Source of the DNA: Pseudomonadota bacterium
GTDB lineage: Bacteria; Pseudomonadota; Gammaproteobacteria; Burkholderiales; Methylophilaceae
Reading direction: 5' to 3'
Length of the DNA stretch: 41,013 bases
Assembly (NCBI GenBank): GCA_027621535.1
Contig: JAQCBB010000008.1
Location: 1 to 41,013 of the forward strand
The notes under the pieces were generated by a model. It saw nothing but the letters and a program-made list of their open reading frames with translations. It did no database searches and was not told the DNA's origin. Below are positions 9,571 to 17,464 of this stretch, one piece after another (position 1 is the first letter of the stretch; the number at the start of each line of letters is the position of its first letter). The position numbers and the translations under genes were made by a program.

Positions 9571-10196
9571 TGGAGGATTATGTTGCCTTATATGGAGGTG
9601 CTTTTGATCCTTTTCATCATGGCCATCAATACATCGTTGATGAACTCAAGGTTTTAAAATTCAAAAAAATTATACTTCTTCCTACTGGAAATTCACCTTT
9701 TAATAAAAAACTCACATCCTATAATCATCGTTTACACATGATTAATTTGGCAGTTACAGGCGTTGAAATCAGTAACTATGAAATAATGCGCTTGGATAAC
9801 CCCACATACACAATAGATTCAATTGATCATTTTTTAAAAGAATATCCGAAAATATGCTTTGTTATGGGAGAGGATTCTTTTTACCAGTTTAAGAAATGGA
9901 AAAATTGGCAGCAAATATTAAATAAAACCAAAATTCTTGTTATCAATCGTGGTTCAAATTCAAAGAATTTTTTTAATTTTACGCGATCAGAAAATTTTAC
10001 TATTGAAAATGATCTCAAAGAATTTATTACATCATCAAATCAACTTATCTATTATCATCAAGGACGAGGTTACAATATCTCCTCTTCAGAAATCAAGATG
10101 TATTTAAAAAATAGAGAGCTTGCAGAATGTAATAAGCAACTCAATAAAAAAATTTTAGATTATATCCTCGAATTTAACTTATATGGAGTTGATTAA
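9570..10196 (+). CDS. nadD: Nicotinate-nucleotide adenylyltransferase NadD
   Basis: NadD transfers AMP to nicotinate mononucleotide in NAD synthesis. The 208-aa protein has the nucleotidyltransferase motif GGAFDPFHHGH (9-19) and the C-terminal ISSSEIK element corresponding to ISSTxIR. Middle-region FVMGEDSFYQFKKWKNW matches the family. Its ATG overlaps the proA stop by one base (TAATG). Unusually, rsfS and rlmH, which often follow nadD in proteobacteria, are not here; instead its 3' end overlaps the convergent bioD by 18 bases. Confidence 0.96.
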   Translation: MEDYVALYGGAFDPFHHGHQYIVDELKVLKFKKIILLPTGNSPFNKKLTSYNHRLHMINLAVTGVEISNYEIMRLDNPTYTIDSIDHFLKEYPKICFVMGEDSFYQFKKWKNWQQILNKTKILVINRGSNSKNFFNFTRSENFTIENDLKEFITSSNQLIYYHQGRGYNISSSEIKMYLKNRELAECNKQLNKKILDYILEFNLYGVD

Positions 10197-10847
10197 TTTA
10201 TTAAATTCTTCAAAACGAGGAGCTTTTGTTTGTTTTGATTGATGCTGAATTATTTCAATCAATTGGAAATCTATATTCTTTTTCAGGTACTCAATATTTT
10301 TGTTAATTTCAAGCATTTTTGAATCAACCTCATTTGCAATCCACCCTAAAATATGAATATTATGAGAACGTAATGCCTCAAGGGTAAGTAAAGCTTCATT
10401 GATACAGCCCAACTTAAGTCCCACAATAAGAATTACCGGGAGATGAAGGTATTTAATTAAATCAAGATTGGTTCGCGCACAATCTATAGGTGACATTAGC
10501 CCCCCTACCCCTTCAATCAATATATGATCAAATTGATCAGATAATGCATCAATCTTATTCTTAATAAACTCAAAATCAACATACACTTTTTCCTCTTCAG
10601 CGCCAATATGGGGTGATACAGCTTTTTGAAAGGTATAAAAATTTATATCTTCAGCCGTTAAAAAAAAATTTGACGATTTCAATAATGTTCCCACATCGTT
10701 ATTCAGTAAATCTTCTTTTTCAACACCTGCGGCAATTGGTTTAATCCCAATCATTTTATTTTCCTGCCCCAAATGTTTTACCAATAAACTAGTAACAAAC
10801 GTTTTTCCAATATCGGTGCCCGTCCCTGTTATAAAATATTTATTCAT
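10179..10847 (-). CDS. bioD: Dethiobiotin synthetase BioD
   Basis: BioD makes dethiobiotin from 7,8-diaminopelargonic acid, CO2 and ATP. The 222-aa product begins MNKYFITGTGTDIGKT, with the P-loop at about 8-16, and contains KPIAAG and the VEGVGGLMSPID segment. It is the last gene of the bio operon, starting in a 4-base ATGA overlap with bioC. Its 3' end overlaps the convergent nadD by 18 bases, leaving no space for a dedicated terminator. Confidence 0.96.
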   Translation of the reverse strand: MNKYFITGTGTDIGKTFVTSLLVKHLGQENKMIGIKPIAAGVEKEDLLNNDVGTLLKSSNFFLTAEDINFYTFQKAVSPHIGAEEEKVYVDFEFIKNKIDALSDQFDHILIEGVGGLMSPIDCARTNLDLIKYLHLPVILIVGLKLGCINEALLTLEALRSHNIHILGWIANEVDSKMLEINKNIEYLKKNIDFQLIEIIQHQSKQTKAPRFEEFNKLINSI

Positions 10848-11671
10848 GATTTAATAAAACTTATTGATTTTTCCTGACTATTATTTAATTTCCACGCGTG
10901 GGCAAATAAAACCTCATAGGTCAAATAATTTTTATTATCAATTTTATACTGATCCATATGCTGAATTAAATTACGTAAAAATTGGCGAGATCGCAACCCT
11001 TTATGAACATTACTCGATTTAGTTGCACCAATCTTTTTCAAATCTCTCAGGGCGCTTAAAGCATCCTTATAGTCTATTCTAAACTCATCTTTCATTAAAA
11101 TAGGATCATAGAATTGATTAGAAATAAGCATTTGAGCATATTCTTGGATGCTACAAAATTCATTCGTAAGTTTTGAATCGCTAAATGATTGTAATTCTGG
11201 AAGAGTATTTTTTAAAAAAGAAGAAAAAATAAATAAACCCTCAGGTCTTAACAGTGTAAAAATATTTTCAAATAGTTTATTTATATTGGATGACCATTGA
11301 ATAGAACTCGATGAGATAATTAAATCAAATGATTGCGTATCAAATGGTATTAAATCCATATCAGCATTAATATAGGTAATATTATTTCTTTTGAAAAAAG
11401 ATTTTATGATGGTTGTATTGTTAGACTTTGATTTTTTTAGCATTTCAATTGCAATATCAATTTCATAAATATCTGCATCAGGATATAAATCAATTAATTT
11501 TTTTGATGTAGCGCCAGTTCCAGATCCAATATCAAGAATTTTTTTTGGTTTAATTTTTATAAATCTTAATCGATCAATTAGATCTTCAGCAATCTGATGT
11601 TGCATGACGGCATTTTGGTCATAAACATTGGCTGCGCGGTTAAAATCTTTTATTTTTTTTTGTTTATTCAT
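10844..11671 (-). CDS. bioC: Malonyl-[acyl-carrier protein] O-methyltransferase BioC
   Basis: BioC methylates malonyl-ACP so that the fatty-acid machinery can build the pimelate chain of biotin. The 275-aa product has the BioC N-terminus (FNRAANVYDQNAVMQHQIAEDL), SAM motif I ILDIGSGTGATSKKL, an acidic residue ending the next strand (IYEIDIA) and SSSIQWSSNI in place of the usual SNLALQW stretch. It overlaps bioD by 4 bases and bioH by 8. Position inside the operon separates it from other class I methyltransferases. Confidence 0.94.
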   Translation of the reverse strand: MNKQKKIKDFNRAANVYDQNAVMQHQIAEDLIDRLRFIKIKPKKILDIGSGTGATSKKLIDLYPDADIYEIDIAIEMLKKSKSNNTTIIKSFFKRNNITYINADMDLIPFDTQSFDLIISSSSIQWSSNINKLFENIFTLLRPEGLFIFSSFLKNTLPELQSFSDSKLTNEFCSIQEYAQMLISNQFYDPILMKDEFRIDYKDALSALRDLKKIGATKSSNVHKGLRSRQFLRNLIQHMDQYKIDNKNYLTYEVLFAHAWKLNNSQEKSISFIKS

Positions 11672-12416
11672 AATTTTGCATCATAAAACTTCTACATTCT
11701 TCTGAATGTGATAAGAAAGGAATGTGAGAGGCTTCGTCAATGAATAAATATCTTTTATTTTTAACCATCTTTAATAATTCATGTTGAGAGCCTATGGGAA
11801 CAATTTTATCCTTCTTACCACTAATTAAATTCACTTGACAGGATATTTGTTGAATAGCATCAAAGTAATTTTTCATTTGCATATGTTTTAAATAATTTTG
11901 CAAAGACAGGATATTTATTTTCTCTTTTGATATGTGTAAATCTAGAAAAACTTGATGTTCTTTTCTATTTTTTTGCCCCATCAATTGAAGTTTAAAAAAT
12001 TTATTAAGTGTTTTTTGTAAGTCTGATAAGATCCCATTAGAAAAATTTTCAAAAACACTCTTTTCTAGCCCTAATTTCCATTGTTCCGAGTTAACAAATT
12101 GTGGAGTAGTTGATACTAGGTAAAGTTGATTAACTTTTGTTTTATTTTTGAAATAAATATCAATGGCAATCTGTCCACCTAATGACCAACCAAAAAGATC
12201 GAACTCCGAAACAGATATTTTTTTTAAAGAACAATCAATTTGTTCGATAACTTGCTCCCAAATCATCTCGTTATGAATATCTGGTAGATTAATTAAAATA
12301 AATTTATATTTCTTGATATTAAATAATTCTACAAATGGTTCAAAAATTTTCAGGTTCATCGCCCATCCATGAAACATCACTATAGGATAACCTTTTCCAA
12401 TAATTTTAATGTTCAT
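11664..12416 (-). CDS. bioH: Pimeloyl-[acyl-carrier protein] methyl ester esterase BioH
   Basis: BioH removes the methyl ester from pimeloyl-ACP methyl ester, ending chain elongation. It is an alpha/beta hydrolase of 250 aa with oxyanion-loop HGWAMN, nucleophile elbow GWSLGG (Ser78), Asp203 in GKKDKIVP and His231 in EASHIPF, a triad matching E. coli BioH (Ser82, Asp207, His235) in spacing. It overlaps bioF by 11 bases and bioC by 8. Confidence 0.95.
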   Translation of the reverse strand: MNIKIIGKGYPIVMFHGWAMNLKIFEPFVELFNIKKYKFILINLPDIHNEMIWEQVIEQIDCSLKKISVSEFDLFGWSLGGQIAIDIYFKNKTKVNQLYLVSTTPQFVNSEQWKLGLEKSVFENFSNGILSDLQKTLNKFFKLQLMGQKNRKEHQVFLDLHISKEKINILSLQNYLKHMQMKNYFDAIQQISCQVNLISGKKDKIVPIGSQHELLKMVKNKRYLFIDEASHIPFLSHSEECRSFMMQNYE

Positions 12417-13536
12417 TTACTAAAACATGATTTAATTGATTTGCTAATAATCTTATATCCTGTTGAGTATGATCTGCTCGAATGGTCACTCTTAATCTGC
12501 AACTATTCATGGGAACAGTTGGTGCCCTAACTGCAGCGACATGAATTCCATTTGATTTTAGAGCCTCTTGATACGAAATGACTTTAAGGTTGTTGTTAAT
12601 CATTATCGGCTGAATAGGTCCATGGACATTGCACAGATAGTCCTGATTTCGAATTAAACCTCTAAAATAAACTATATTTTGTTTTAATTGATCTCTTAAG
12701 TGATTCCCTTGAATGATCAAATCTATTGCAATTAAAACTCCATCGGCGATATAAGGAGCTGTTGCCGTGGTATAAATATATTCTCTTGATTTTTGTTTAA
12801 TGAATTCAATAATATGTTCTGGACCAGAAAGCGAAGCTCCTGAAACGCCCGCTGCTTTTCCAAAAGTTGTTAAATGGATAATCCGACTTTTATTCAAATT
12901 TCCGCAGTTTTGTTCTTCCATGAGACCCAATCCATGTTTACCGTAAACACCAAATCCATGAGCATCATCAATAAAAAGGTAGGCATTATATTGATCAGAT
13001 AGCACCATTAAATCATTCAGTGACGCACAATCCCCATCCATACTAAAAACACTGTCTGTCACGATGATTTTTTTTAATGCTTTACTGGTTTTTAATTTTT
13101 TTTCTAGATACTGATAATTTAGATGAGGATATCGAATTAAATTTGCATCAACACTAAGAACACCATCGTATATTGATGCGTGACAGAATTTGTCTAAAAA
13201 GACATCATCACCTTTTTTTAAAAAATTTTTAAAAAAAGCAACGTTTGCAATGTATCCACTATGGAAAAAAAGGCTTTTTTCAAATCCTAAAATTCCTGCT
13301 ATTTTTTCCTCTACTTTTGAATGGCTTGGAAAATGTCCAGAAATTAAATGTGAGGCTCCTGAACCATTACCGTACTGATCAATAGATTGCTTTATAGCCT
13401 CTGAAATTATCTTATTTTTTCTTAAGCCTAAATAATCATTATCAGAAAAATTAATCCACTGATCTTCCCGGTCTACTCGATATCTATATAAATTTTTTTT
13501 TCTTAATTCCGCTAAATAATGAAGAAATTCATTCAT
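12406..13536 (-). CDS. bioF: 8-amino-7-oxononanoate synthase BioF
   Basis: BioF condenses pimeloyl-ACP (or -CoA) with L-alanine, using PLP. The 376-aa product shows NDYLGL, GNGSGASHLISG, the PLP-ring stacking region FFHSGYIAN, DDAHGFGVYG (about 190-199) and the Schiff-base lysine in TTFGKAAG (Lys227). The C-terminal RAPTVPMNSCRLRVTIRADH is typical. The start is 6 bases downstream of the bioB stop. This is a close relative of 2-amino-3-ketobutyrate CoA ligase and of 5-aminolevulinate synthase; the biotin context settles the function. Confidence 0.96.
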   Translation of the reverse strand: MNEFLHYLAELRKKNLYRYRVDREDQWINFSDNDYLGLRKNKIISEAIKQSIDQYGNGSGASHLISGHFPSHSKVEEKIAGILGFEKSLFFHSGYIANVAFFKNFLKKGDDVFLDKFCHASIYDGVLSVDANLIRYPHLNYQYLEKKLKTSKALKKIIVTDSVFSMDGDCASLNDLMVLSDQYNAYLFIDDAHGFGVYGKHGLGLMEEQNCGNLNKSRIIHLTTFGKAAGVSGASLSGPEHIIEFIKQKSREYIYTTATAPYIADGVLIAIDLIIQGNHLRDQLKQNIVYFRGLIRNQDYLCNVHGPIQPIMINNNLKVISYQEALKSNGIHVAAVRAPTVPMNSCRLRVTIRADHTQQDIRLLANQLNHVLVNEH

Positions 13537-13542
13537 TGGAAA

Positions 13543-14526
13543 TTAAATTGCTGTTATTCCTAATTTTTTCATCAACTCTTGATCTTTTTCAGACGTAGGA
13601 TTCTCAGTAGTGAGTAATTCCTCTCCATAAAATATTGAGTTTGCCCCTGCAAGAAATGCGAGAGCTTGTGTAGCTTCATTCATTTTCTCCCTGCCTGCAG
13701 ATAACCTTACAAAACTCTTAGGCATTAAGATTCTGGCAGCTGCGATTGTTTTCACAAAATCAAAATGGTCTAACTCATCTATTCCAAATAAAGGAGTCCC
13801 CTCAACCTGAGTTAAAAGATTTATGGGCACACTTTCAGGTTGTGGAGTTAGATTGGCAAGCTCAGCCAACAATCCAACTCGCTCATCTAAATTTTCACCC
13901 ATACCTACGATCCCCCCACAACAGACATGTATTCCCTGATCTCTCACGTTTTGAAGAGTGTCTAGGCGGTCTTGGTAAGTTCTTGTACTGATAATGTCTC
14001 CATAAAATTCTGGAGATGTGTCTAAGTTATGATTATAGTAGTCAAGTCCGACCTCTTTGAGCTGCCTTGTTTGATCTTGATTGAGCATTCCAAGTGTTGC
14101 ACAAGATTCTAATCCCAGTTTTTTGACTTCTACAATCATCTCTTTAACCAAATCTAGATCTTTTTGTTTTGGTGATCTCCAGGCGGCGCCCATACAAAAT
14201 CTGCTTGCGCCTGATTCCTTGGCAGCCTTAGCTGCTGAAATTACTTTATCAAGAGCAAGTATTTTTTCATTCTCAACATCTGTGTTGTATCTTGCAGATT
14301 GAGGGCAGTAGGCACAGTCTTCAGAACACCCTCCCGTTTTAATGGATAACAAAGTACTCAGTTGGACTTTATTTGCATCAAAATTTGATCTGTGGACTTG
14401 TTGTGCCTGATATATGAGATCATTAAATGGCATTAAGAATAATGATTTAATATATTCATTTGAAATATTTTTACTTACTTGTTCTTTTTTAATGCTTTTT
14501 GTATGAAATTGGATATTTTGGTCCAT
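13543..14526 (-). CDS. bioB: Biotin synthase BioB
   Basis: BioB is the radical-SAM enzyme that inserts sulfur into dethiobiotin. In the 327-aa product the radical-SAM cluster motif is at Cys67, Cys71 and Cys74 ([16 protein letters not shown]). CMGAAWRSP, the [11 protein letters not shown] strand, [10 protein letters not shown] and RLSAGREKM follow, the last carrying the arginine that ligates the 2Fe-2S cluster. A strong Shine-Dalgarno (GAGGA, 14534-14538 on the minus strand, 7 bases away) fixes the start. It is the first gene of bioB-F-H-C-D. Confidence 0.98.
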   Translation of the reverse strand: MDQNIQFHTKSIKKEQVSKNISNEYIKSLFLMPFNDLIYQAQQVHRSNFDANKVQLSTLLSIKTGGCSEDCAYCPQSARYNTDVENEKILALDKVISAAKAAKESGASRFCMGAAWRSPKQKDLDLVKEMIVEVKKLGLESCATLGMLNQDQTRQLKEVGLDYYNHNLDTSPEFYGDIISTRTYQDRLDTLQNVRDQGIHVCCGGIVGMGENLDERVGLLAELANLTPQPESVPINLLTQVEGTPLFGIDELDHFDFVKTIAAARILMPKSFVRLSAGREKMNEATQALAFLAGANSIFYGEELLTTENPTSEKDQELMKKLGITAI

Positions 14527-14555
14527 AATTAAGTCCTCAAAAAGGAATAAAGAAT

Positions 14556-14584
14556 ATTATAATACGTAAATGTTAACCATACAA
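14556..14584 (-). promoter_or_regulatory. Sigma70-type promoter of the bio operon
   Basis: Read on the minus strand, a -35 TTGTAT (14579-14584), a 17-base spacer and a perfect -10 TATAAT (14556-14561) lie about 30 bases before the bioB ATG. The -10 sits in the palindrome ATTATAAT (14556-14563), so a TATAAT is also present on the plus strand (14558-14563), facing trmL, though without a good -35. I could not recognise a BirA-type operator here; the spacer holds a GTTAAC palindrome of unknown meaning. Confidence 0.7.
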
Positions 14585-14619
14585 AAAATTTAATTAACAA
14601 AAGATTAAAAAATAATCAA

Positions 14620-15084
14620 ATGTTTAATATTGTCTTATTTGAACCTGAAATTCCACCCAATACTGGAAATATCATCCGCCTATGTTCAAATGCTGATGCG
14701 ATTCTTCACCTAATTCAACCTTTGGGTTTTGATCTCAATGAAAAAACTCTCCGACGCGCTAGCCTTGACTATATCGATAATGATTTGATTCAAATTTATA
14801 ATAATTTTAAACATTTTTTAAAAATTAATGAAAATATTAATTTGTATGGAGTTTCTACGAAAGGCAAAAAATACTATCATCATATAAATTTTAAAAAAAA
14901 TGATTTTTTTATATTTGGTCCAGAAACAAGAGGTTTGCCAGGGGAGATTAGAGATATAATTGGGCCAGACATGCTTTTAAGAATTCCTATGGCATCAAAT
15001 AATCGAAGCATCAATCTAGCAAATACAGTATCAATAGTTTTATATGAAGCTTGGAGACAAAATAACTTTATCAATGGTAATTAA
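14620..15084 (+). CDS. trmL: tRNA (cytidine/uridine-34 2'-O)-methyltransferase TrmL
   Basis: TrmL, a SPOUT-class enzyme, 2'-O-methylates the wobble base of certain tRNA-Leu species. The 154-aa product opens with NIVLFEPEIPPNTGNIIRLC, then IQPLGFDL and LRRASLDY, and ends with the knot motifs FGPETRGLP and IPMASNNRSINLANTVSIVLYEAW (shown here as two parts: RIPMAS and NNRSINLANTVSIVLYEAW), diagnostic for the family. It is divergent from bioB and its 3' end overlaps the convergent gpsA by 4 bases. Confidence 0.96.
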   Translation: MFNIVLFEPEIPPNTGNIIRLCSNADAILHLIQPLGFDLNEKTLRRASLDYIDNDLIQIYNNFKHFLKINENINLYGVSTKGKKYYHHINFKKNDFFIFGPETRGLPGEIRDIIGPDMLLRIPMASNNRSINLANTVSIVLYEAWRQNNFINGN

Positions 15085-16067
15085 TTTTCTGGTCGGAGTG
15101 ATCTCGAAAGAAGACTTTTGACTGCTTCAGCCGCAGATATTTTATTGGTTAACACCTGGAAAACCTTTTTGACAATTGGCATATCAAAATCACTTTTAAT
15201 GCGCTTATTGACTTCATAACAAGCATTAACGCCTTCAGCAACGTGTCCAAGAGACAACAATATCTCCGAAAGAATTTTTCCTTCTGCTAAAAGTAATCCC
15301 ACTTCTCTATTTCTTGAATATTGTCCTGTACAGGTCAACATTAAATCGCCAATACCCGCTAAACCCATGAAAGTATCTTCTTTTGCTCCATGACTGACAC
15401 CAAATCTGGTCATCTCAGCAATACCTCTTGTTATGAGTGCAGCCCTTGCATTATTTCCAAAACCCATTCCATCTGATATACCAGCGGCAATAGCAATAAT
15501 ATTTTTTAATGCACCGCTAATGGATACTCCGGCAATATCATCGCTTAAGTAAATGCGCATACTGTGATGATGAAAAATTTCTGCTACTTTTAATGCAAGA
15601 TCTTTGCTCGAGGCTGCAACTGTAACAGCTGTGGGTAAGTTACGTACTAATTCGGCAGCAAAACTTGGACCAGATAAAACACCATGTTCTAAACCAGTAT
15701 TTGAGATAAATTTCTTTAAAATTTCATGGGGAAATAAACCAGTATCTTTTTCTAAGCCTTTATTTACCCAAATAATTGGCTTTTTTGAATCTATTGATTG
15801 TACATTTTGAACCAGTGATGCAAAAGCTGAAGTGGGAACAGCTGATATGATAATATCAGCAAAATTAACAGCTTCATCAAGTGAAGCACTCAGCTTTAAG
15901 GACACTGGAAATTTAAAGTCGCCCAAGTATTTAGGATTTGTTCTTGCCTTTTGCATTCCTGAAATGTGTCCAGAATCTCTGGCCCATAGAATAACAGGGA
16001 CTTTTTTAGCTGCCTGAATTGCCAAAGCCGTTCCCCAGGCCCCAGCTCCTAAGACGGCAACATTCAT
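15081..16067 (-). CDS. gpsA: Glycerol-3-phosphate dehydrogenase [NAD(P)+] GpsA
   Basis: GpsA reduces dihydroxyacetone phosphate to sn-glycerol 3-phosphate for phospholipid synthesis. The protein is 328 aa from the ATG at 16067, which forms an ATGA overlap with the gene before it; a TTG four codons earlier is unlikely. The NAD(P)-binding GAGAWGTALA is at about 7-16. VLSGPSFAAEL, the catalytic-lysine region SGALKNIIAIAAGISDG, ARAALITRG and the GLAGIGDLMLTCT loop are all present. It is the last gene of the secB group. Confidence 0.97.
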   Translation of the reverse strand: MNVAVLGAGAWGTALAIQAAKKVPVILWARDSGHISGMQKARTNPKYLGDFKFPVSLKLSASLDEAVNFADIIISAVPTSAFASLVQNVQSIDSKKPIIWVNKGLEKDTGLFPHEILKKFISNTGLEHGVLSGPSFAAELVRNLPTAVTVAASSKDLALKVAEIFHHHSMRIYLSDDIAGVSISGALKNIIAIAAGISDGMGFGNNARAALITRGIAEMTRFGVSHGAKEDTFMGLAGIGDLMLTCTGQYSRNREVGLLLAEGKILSEILLSLGHVAEGVNACYEVNKRIKSDFDMPIVKKVFQVLTNKISAAEAVKSLLSRSLRPEN

Positions 16068-16516
16068 TTGATACCCCAAAGGTTCTCTGTGGAAATAAAA
16101 CCCTCTACTTCAGTTGATTTTGAGTAAACCTTAATCCAATTATCAATTTTTTTATTATCAAGAACCTCAAGCAAAACATTTTCTGCTACAAAAGCTAAAG
16201 TCGGACTTGATTTATCTGGCTCTAAATGAATTGGGTTATTATCCTTAAAGTTCAATGCCATTTTTTTTGTCGAAAGGTGATTTGATTGGATCCAATTAAT
16301 TGCACCCTGATGATCCTTTACTTTTTTCCACTCTTTTAAACTCACAAGCACCTCAAGAGGATAGCCTTTGGTAACAATAAAATTTTTTTTTGTGGAATCA
16401 GATGGTGCTTCATGAAGAAAAGATTGATCAACTCCAACTGATAGATATTCAGCACTCGATGAAAAACAAAAAAAAACAAAAAACAAAAGTGCAGTACACT
16501 TTTGTTTATTAATCAT
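16064..16516 (-). CDS. Secreted protein with tandem bacterial SH3-like domains
   Basis: The exact role is unknown. The ATG at 16516 gives a 150-aa protein with a signal peptide (MINKQKC, a phenylalanine-rich hydrophobic run, cleavage near SSSA-EY); upstream codons would lie further into secB. Two SH3b-like repeats are visible: about 25-80 (LHEAPS, then EWKKVKDHQGAINWI) and about 85-150 (IHLEPDKSSPTLA, then DNWIKVYSKSTEVEGFI). Such domains usually bind peptidoglycan or other ligands in the periplasm. It overlaps secB by 8 bases and gpsA by 4, so it belongs to the same transcript. Confidence 0.8.
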   Translation of the reverse strand: MINKQKCTALLFFVFFCFSSSAEYLSVGVDQSFLHEAPSDSTKKNFIVTKGYPLEVLVSLKEWKKVKDHQGAINWIQSNHLSTKKMALNFKDNNPIHLEPDKSSPTLAFVAENVLLEVLDNKKIDNWIKVYSKSTEVEGFISTENLWGIK

Positions 16517-17027
16517 CAGTTTTTGCTTGTTGAGCTTGTTGTTGTTTTTGTTGTAAATACAAGTTCTCAAAATTAATTGGATTTAATAATACCGGTTGAA
16601 ATCCTGACTTAGTAACCATATCTGATACAGCCTCTCTAGCATATGGGAATAAAATATTTGGACAGGTAATAGCAAGCACCATTTCTAGTCCCTCATTAGG
16701 AATATTACTAATCTGGAAAATGCCTGATTGCATAACCTCTACTAAAAAAGCAACTTTATCTTCTTGTTTTGAAGTGACAGTGACTTGAAGAGATACTTCA
16801 TAAAATCCATCAGCTAATGGTCTAGCAGTGTTATTCAATTCTATGCTAATTTTAGGAGCCTCTCGGTTCGTAAAAATTTCAGGAGCATTTGGGACCTCTA
16901 CTGATGCATCCTTTAAATAAAGTTTTTCAATTGCAAAACCTGGTTGTTGAGCCTGTGAAGGATCTATTCCTTTAGCTTTATTTACTTTTAAAGCTTTGGT
17001 CGTTTTTTTCTTTTTATCTTCAGCCAT
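16509..17027 (-). CDS. secB: Protein-export chaperone SecB
   Basis: SecB keeps precursor proteins unfolded and hands them to SecA. The 172-aa product contains FAIEKLYLKDASVEVPNAP, EVSLQVTVTSK, the stretch QSGIFQI, CPNILFPYAREAVSDMV and GFQPVLLNPINFENLY, the full set of SecB signatures. It is longer than E. coli SecB (155 aa) because of a Lys-rich N-terminal tail (MAEDKKKKTTKALKVNKAKG) and a Gln-rich C-terminus. No other Met lies before the conserved core. The order grxC-secB-(SH3)-gpsA is typical for the class. Confidence 0.97.
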   Translation of the reverse strand: MAEDKKKKTTKALKVNKAKGIDPSQAQQPGFAIEKLYLKDASVEVPNAPEIFTNREAPKISIELNNTARPLADGFYEVSLQVTVTSKQEDKVAFLVEVMQSGIFQISNIPNEGLEMVLAITCPNILFPYAREAVSDMVTKSGFQPVLLNPINFENLYLQQKQQQAQQAKTDD

Positions 17028-17091
17028 ATTTTTTCTAACATTTAATTTTTAAACGACAGATTTTACACTGTCTCCCAATGAAAACCTAGCG

Positions 17092-17355
17092 CTAAGTCGA
17101 CGATTTAGCTATAACATGATCTAGCTGACCCGATTGATCAAATTTGCGAAGGTCATCAAAACCACCAATATATTGATCGTTTATAAAAATTTGTGGCACT
17201 GTTTTTCTTCCAGTGATTTCAATCATTTTAGATAGTGCATCATCAGATTCATCAATAAAAATTTTATCAATGACTTGAACACCCTTATTTTTTAGAAGTC
17301 TTTCAGCGTTTGTACAATAGGGACAAAAACCGCTGGTATACATAGTAATTTTCAT
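17092..17355 (-). CDS. grxC: Glutaredoxin 3
   Basis: Glutaredoxin reduces disulfides and glutathione adducts using glutathione. The 87-aa product has the dithiol active site CPYC (Cys11, Cys14) after MKITMYTSGF, the cis-proline segment GRKTVPQIFI and the glutathione-binding IGGFDDL, a standard GrxC/GrxA-type layout. It lies 64 bases ahead of secB and is divergent from gpmI. The gap to secB holds a weak inverted repeat (GACAG...CTGTC at 17055-17072) of doubtful meaning. Confidence 0.95.
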   Translation of the reverse strand: MKITMYTSGFCPYCTNAERLLKNKGVQVIDKIFIDESDDALSKMIEITGRKTVPQIFINDQYIGGFDDLRKFDQSGQLDHVIAKSST

Positions 17356-17434
17356 AATTATTTTATATATTGGGATTAATTTTATAATTTCAACTTTATT
17401 TATTTAAGCTCAGATATTATAGCTAATCTTGCAA

Positions 17435-17443
17435 TGATATAAT
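17435..17443 (+). promoter_or_regulatory. Extended -10 promoter of gpmI-envC
   Basis: TGATATAAT is a perfect extended -10 element (TGnTATAAT), placed about 21 bases before the gpmI ATG. No good -35 hexamer is found 17 bases upstream, which is normal for extended -10 promoters. The expected 5' leader would be only about 15 bases and I see no clear Shine-Dalgarno in it. Confidence 0.55.
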
Positions 17444-17464
17444 TACGAATATTAAGTTTTTACT

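Noticed and set aside
10168-10225. AT-rich inverted repeat (GAATTTAA ... TTAAATTC) across the nadD/bioD 3' ends, considered as a bidirectional terminator
   Set aside because: Arms are nearly all A/T, separated by over 20 bases, and not followed by a clean T-run on either strand.
17055-17072. GACAG...CTGTC inverted repeat between grxC and secB as a terminator or operator
   Set aside because: Five-base stem with an 8-base loop and no proper T-run; likely chance.
17356-17434. Promoter for grxC on the minus strand
   Set aside because: Several AT-rich candidates exist (for example TTGAAA with an 18-base spacer to TATATA) but none stands out in such AT-rich DNA.
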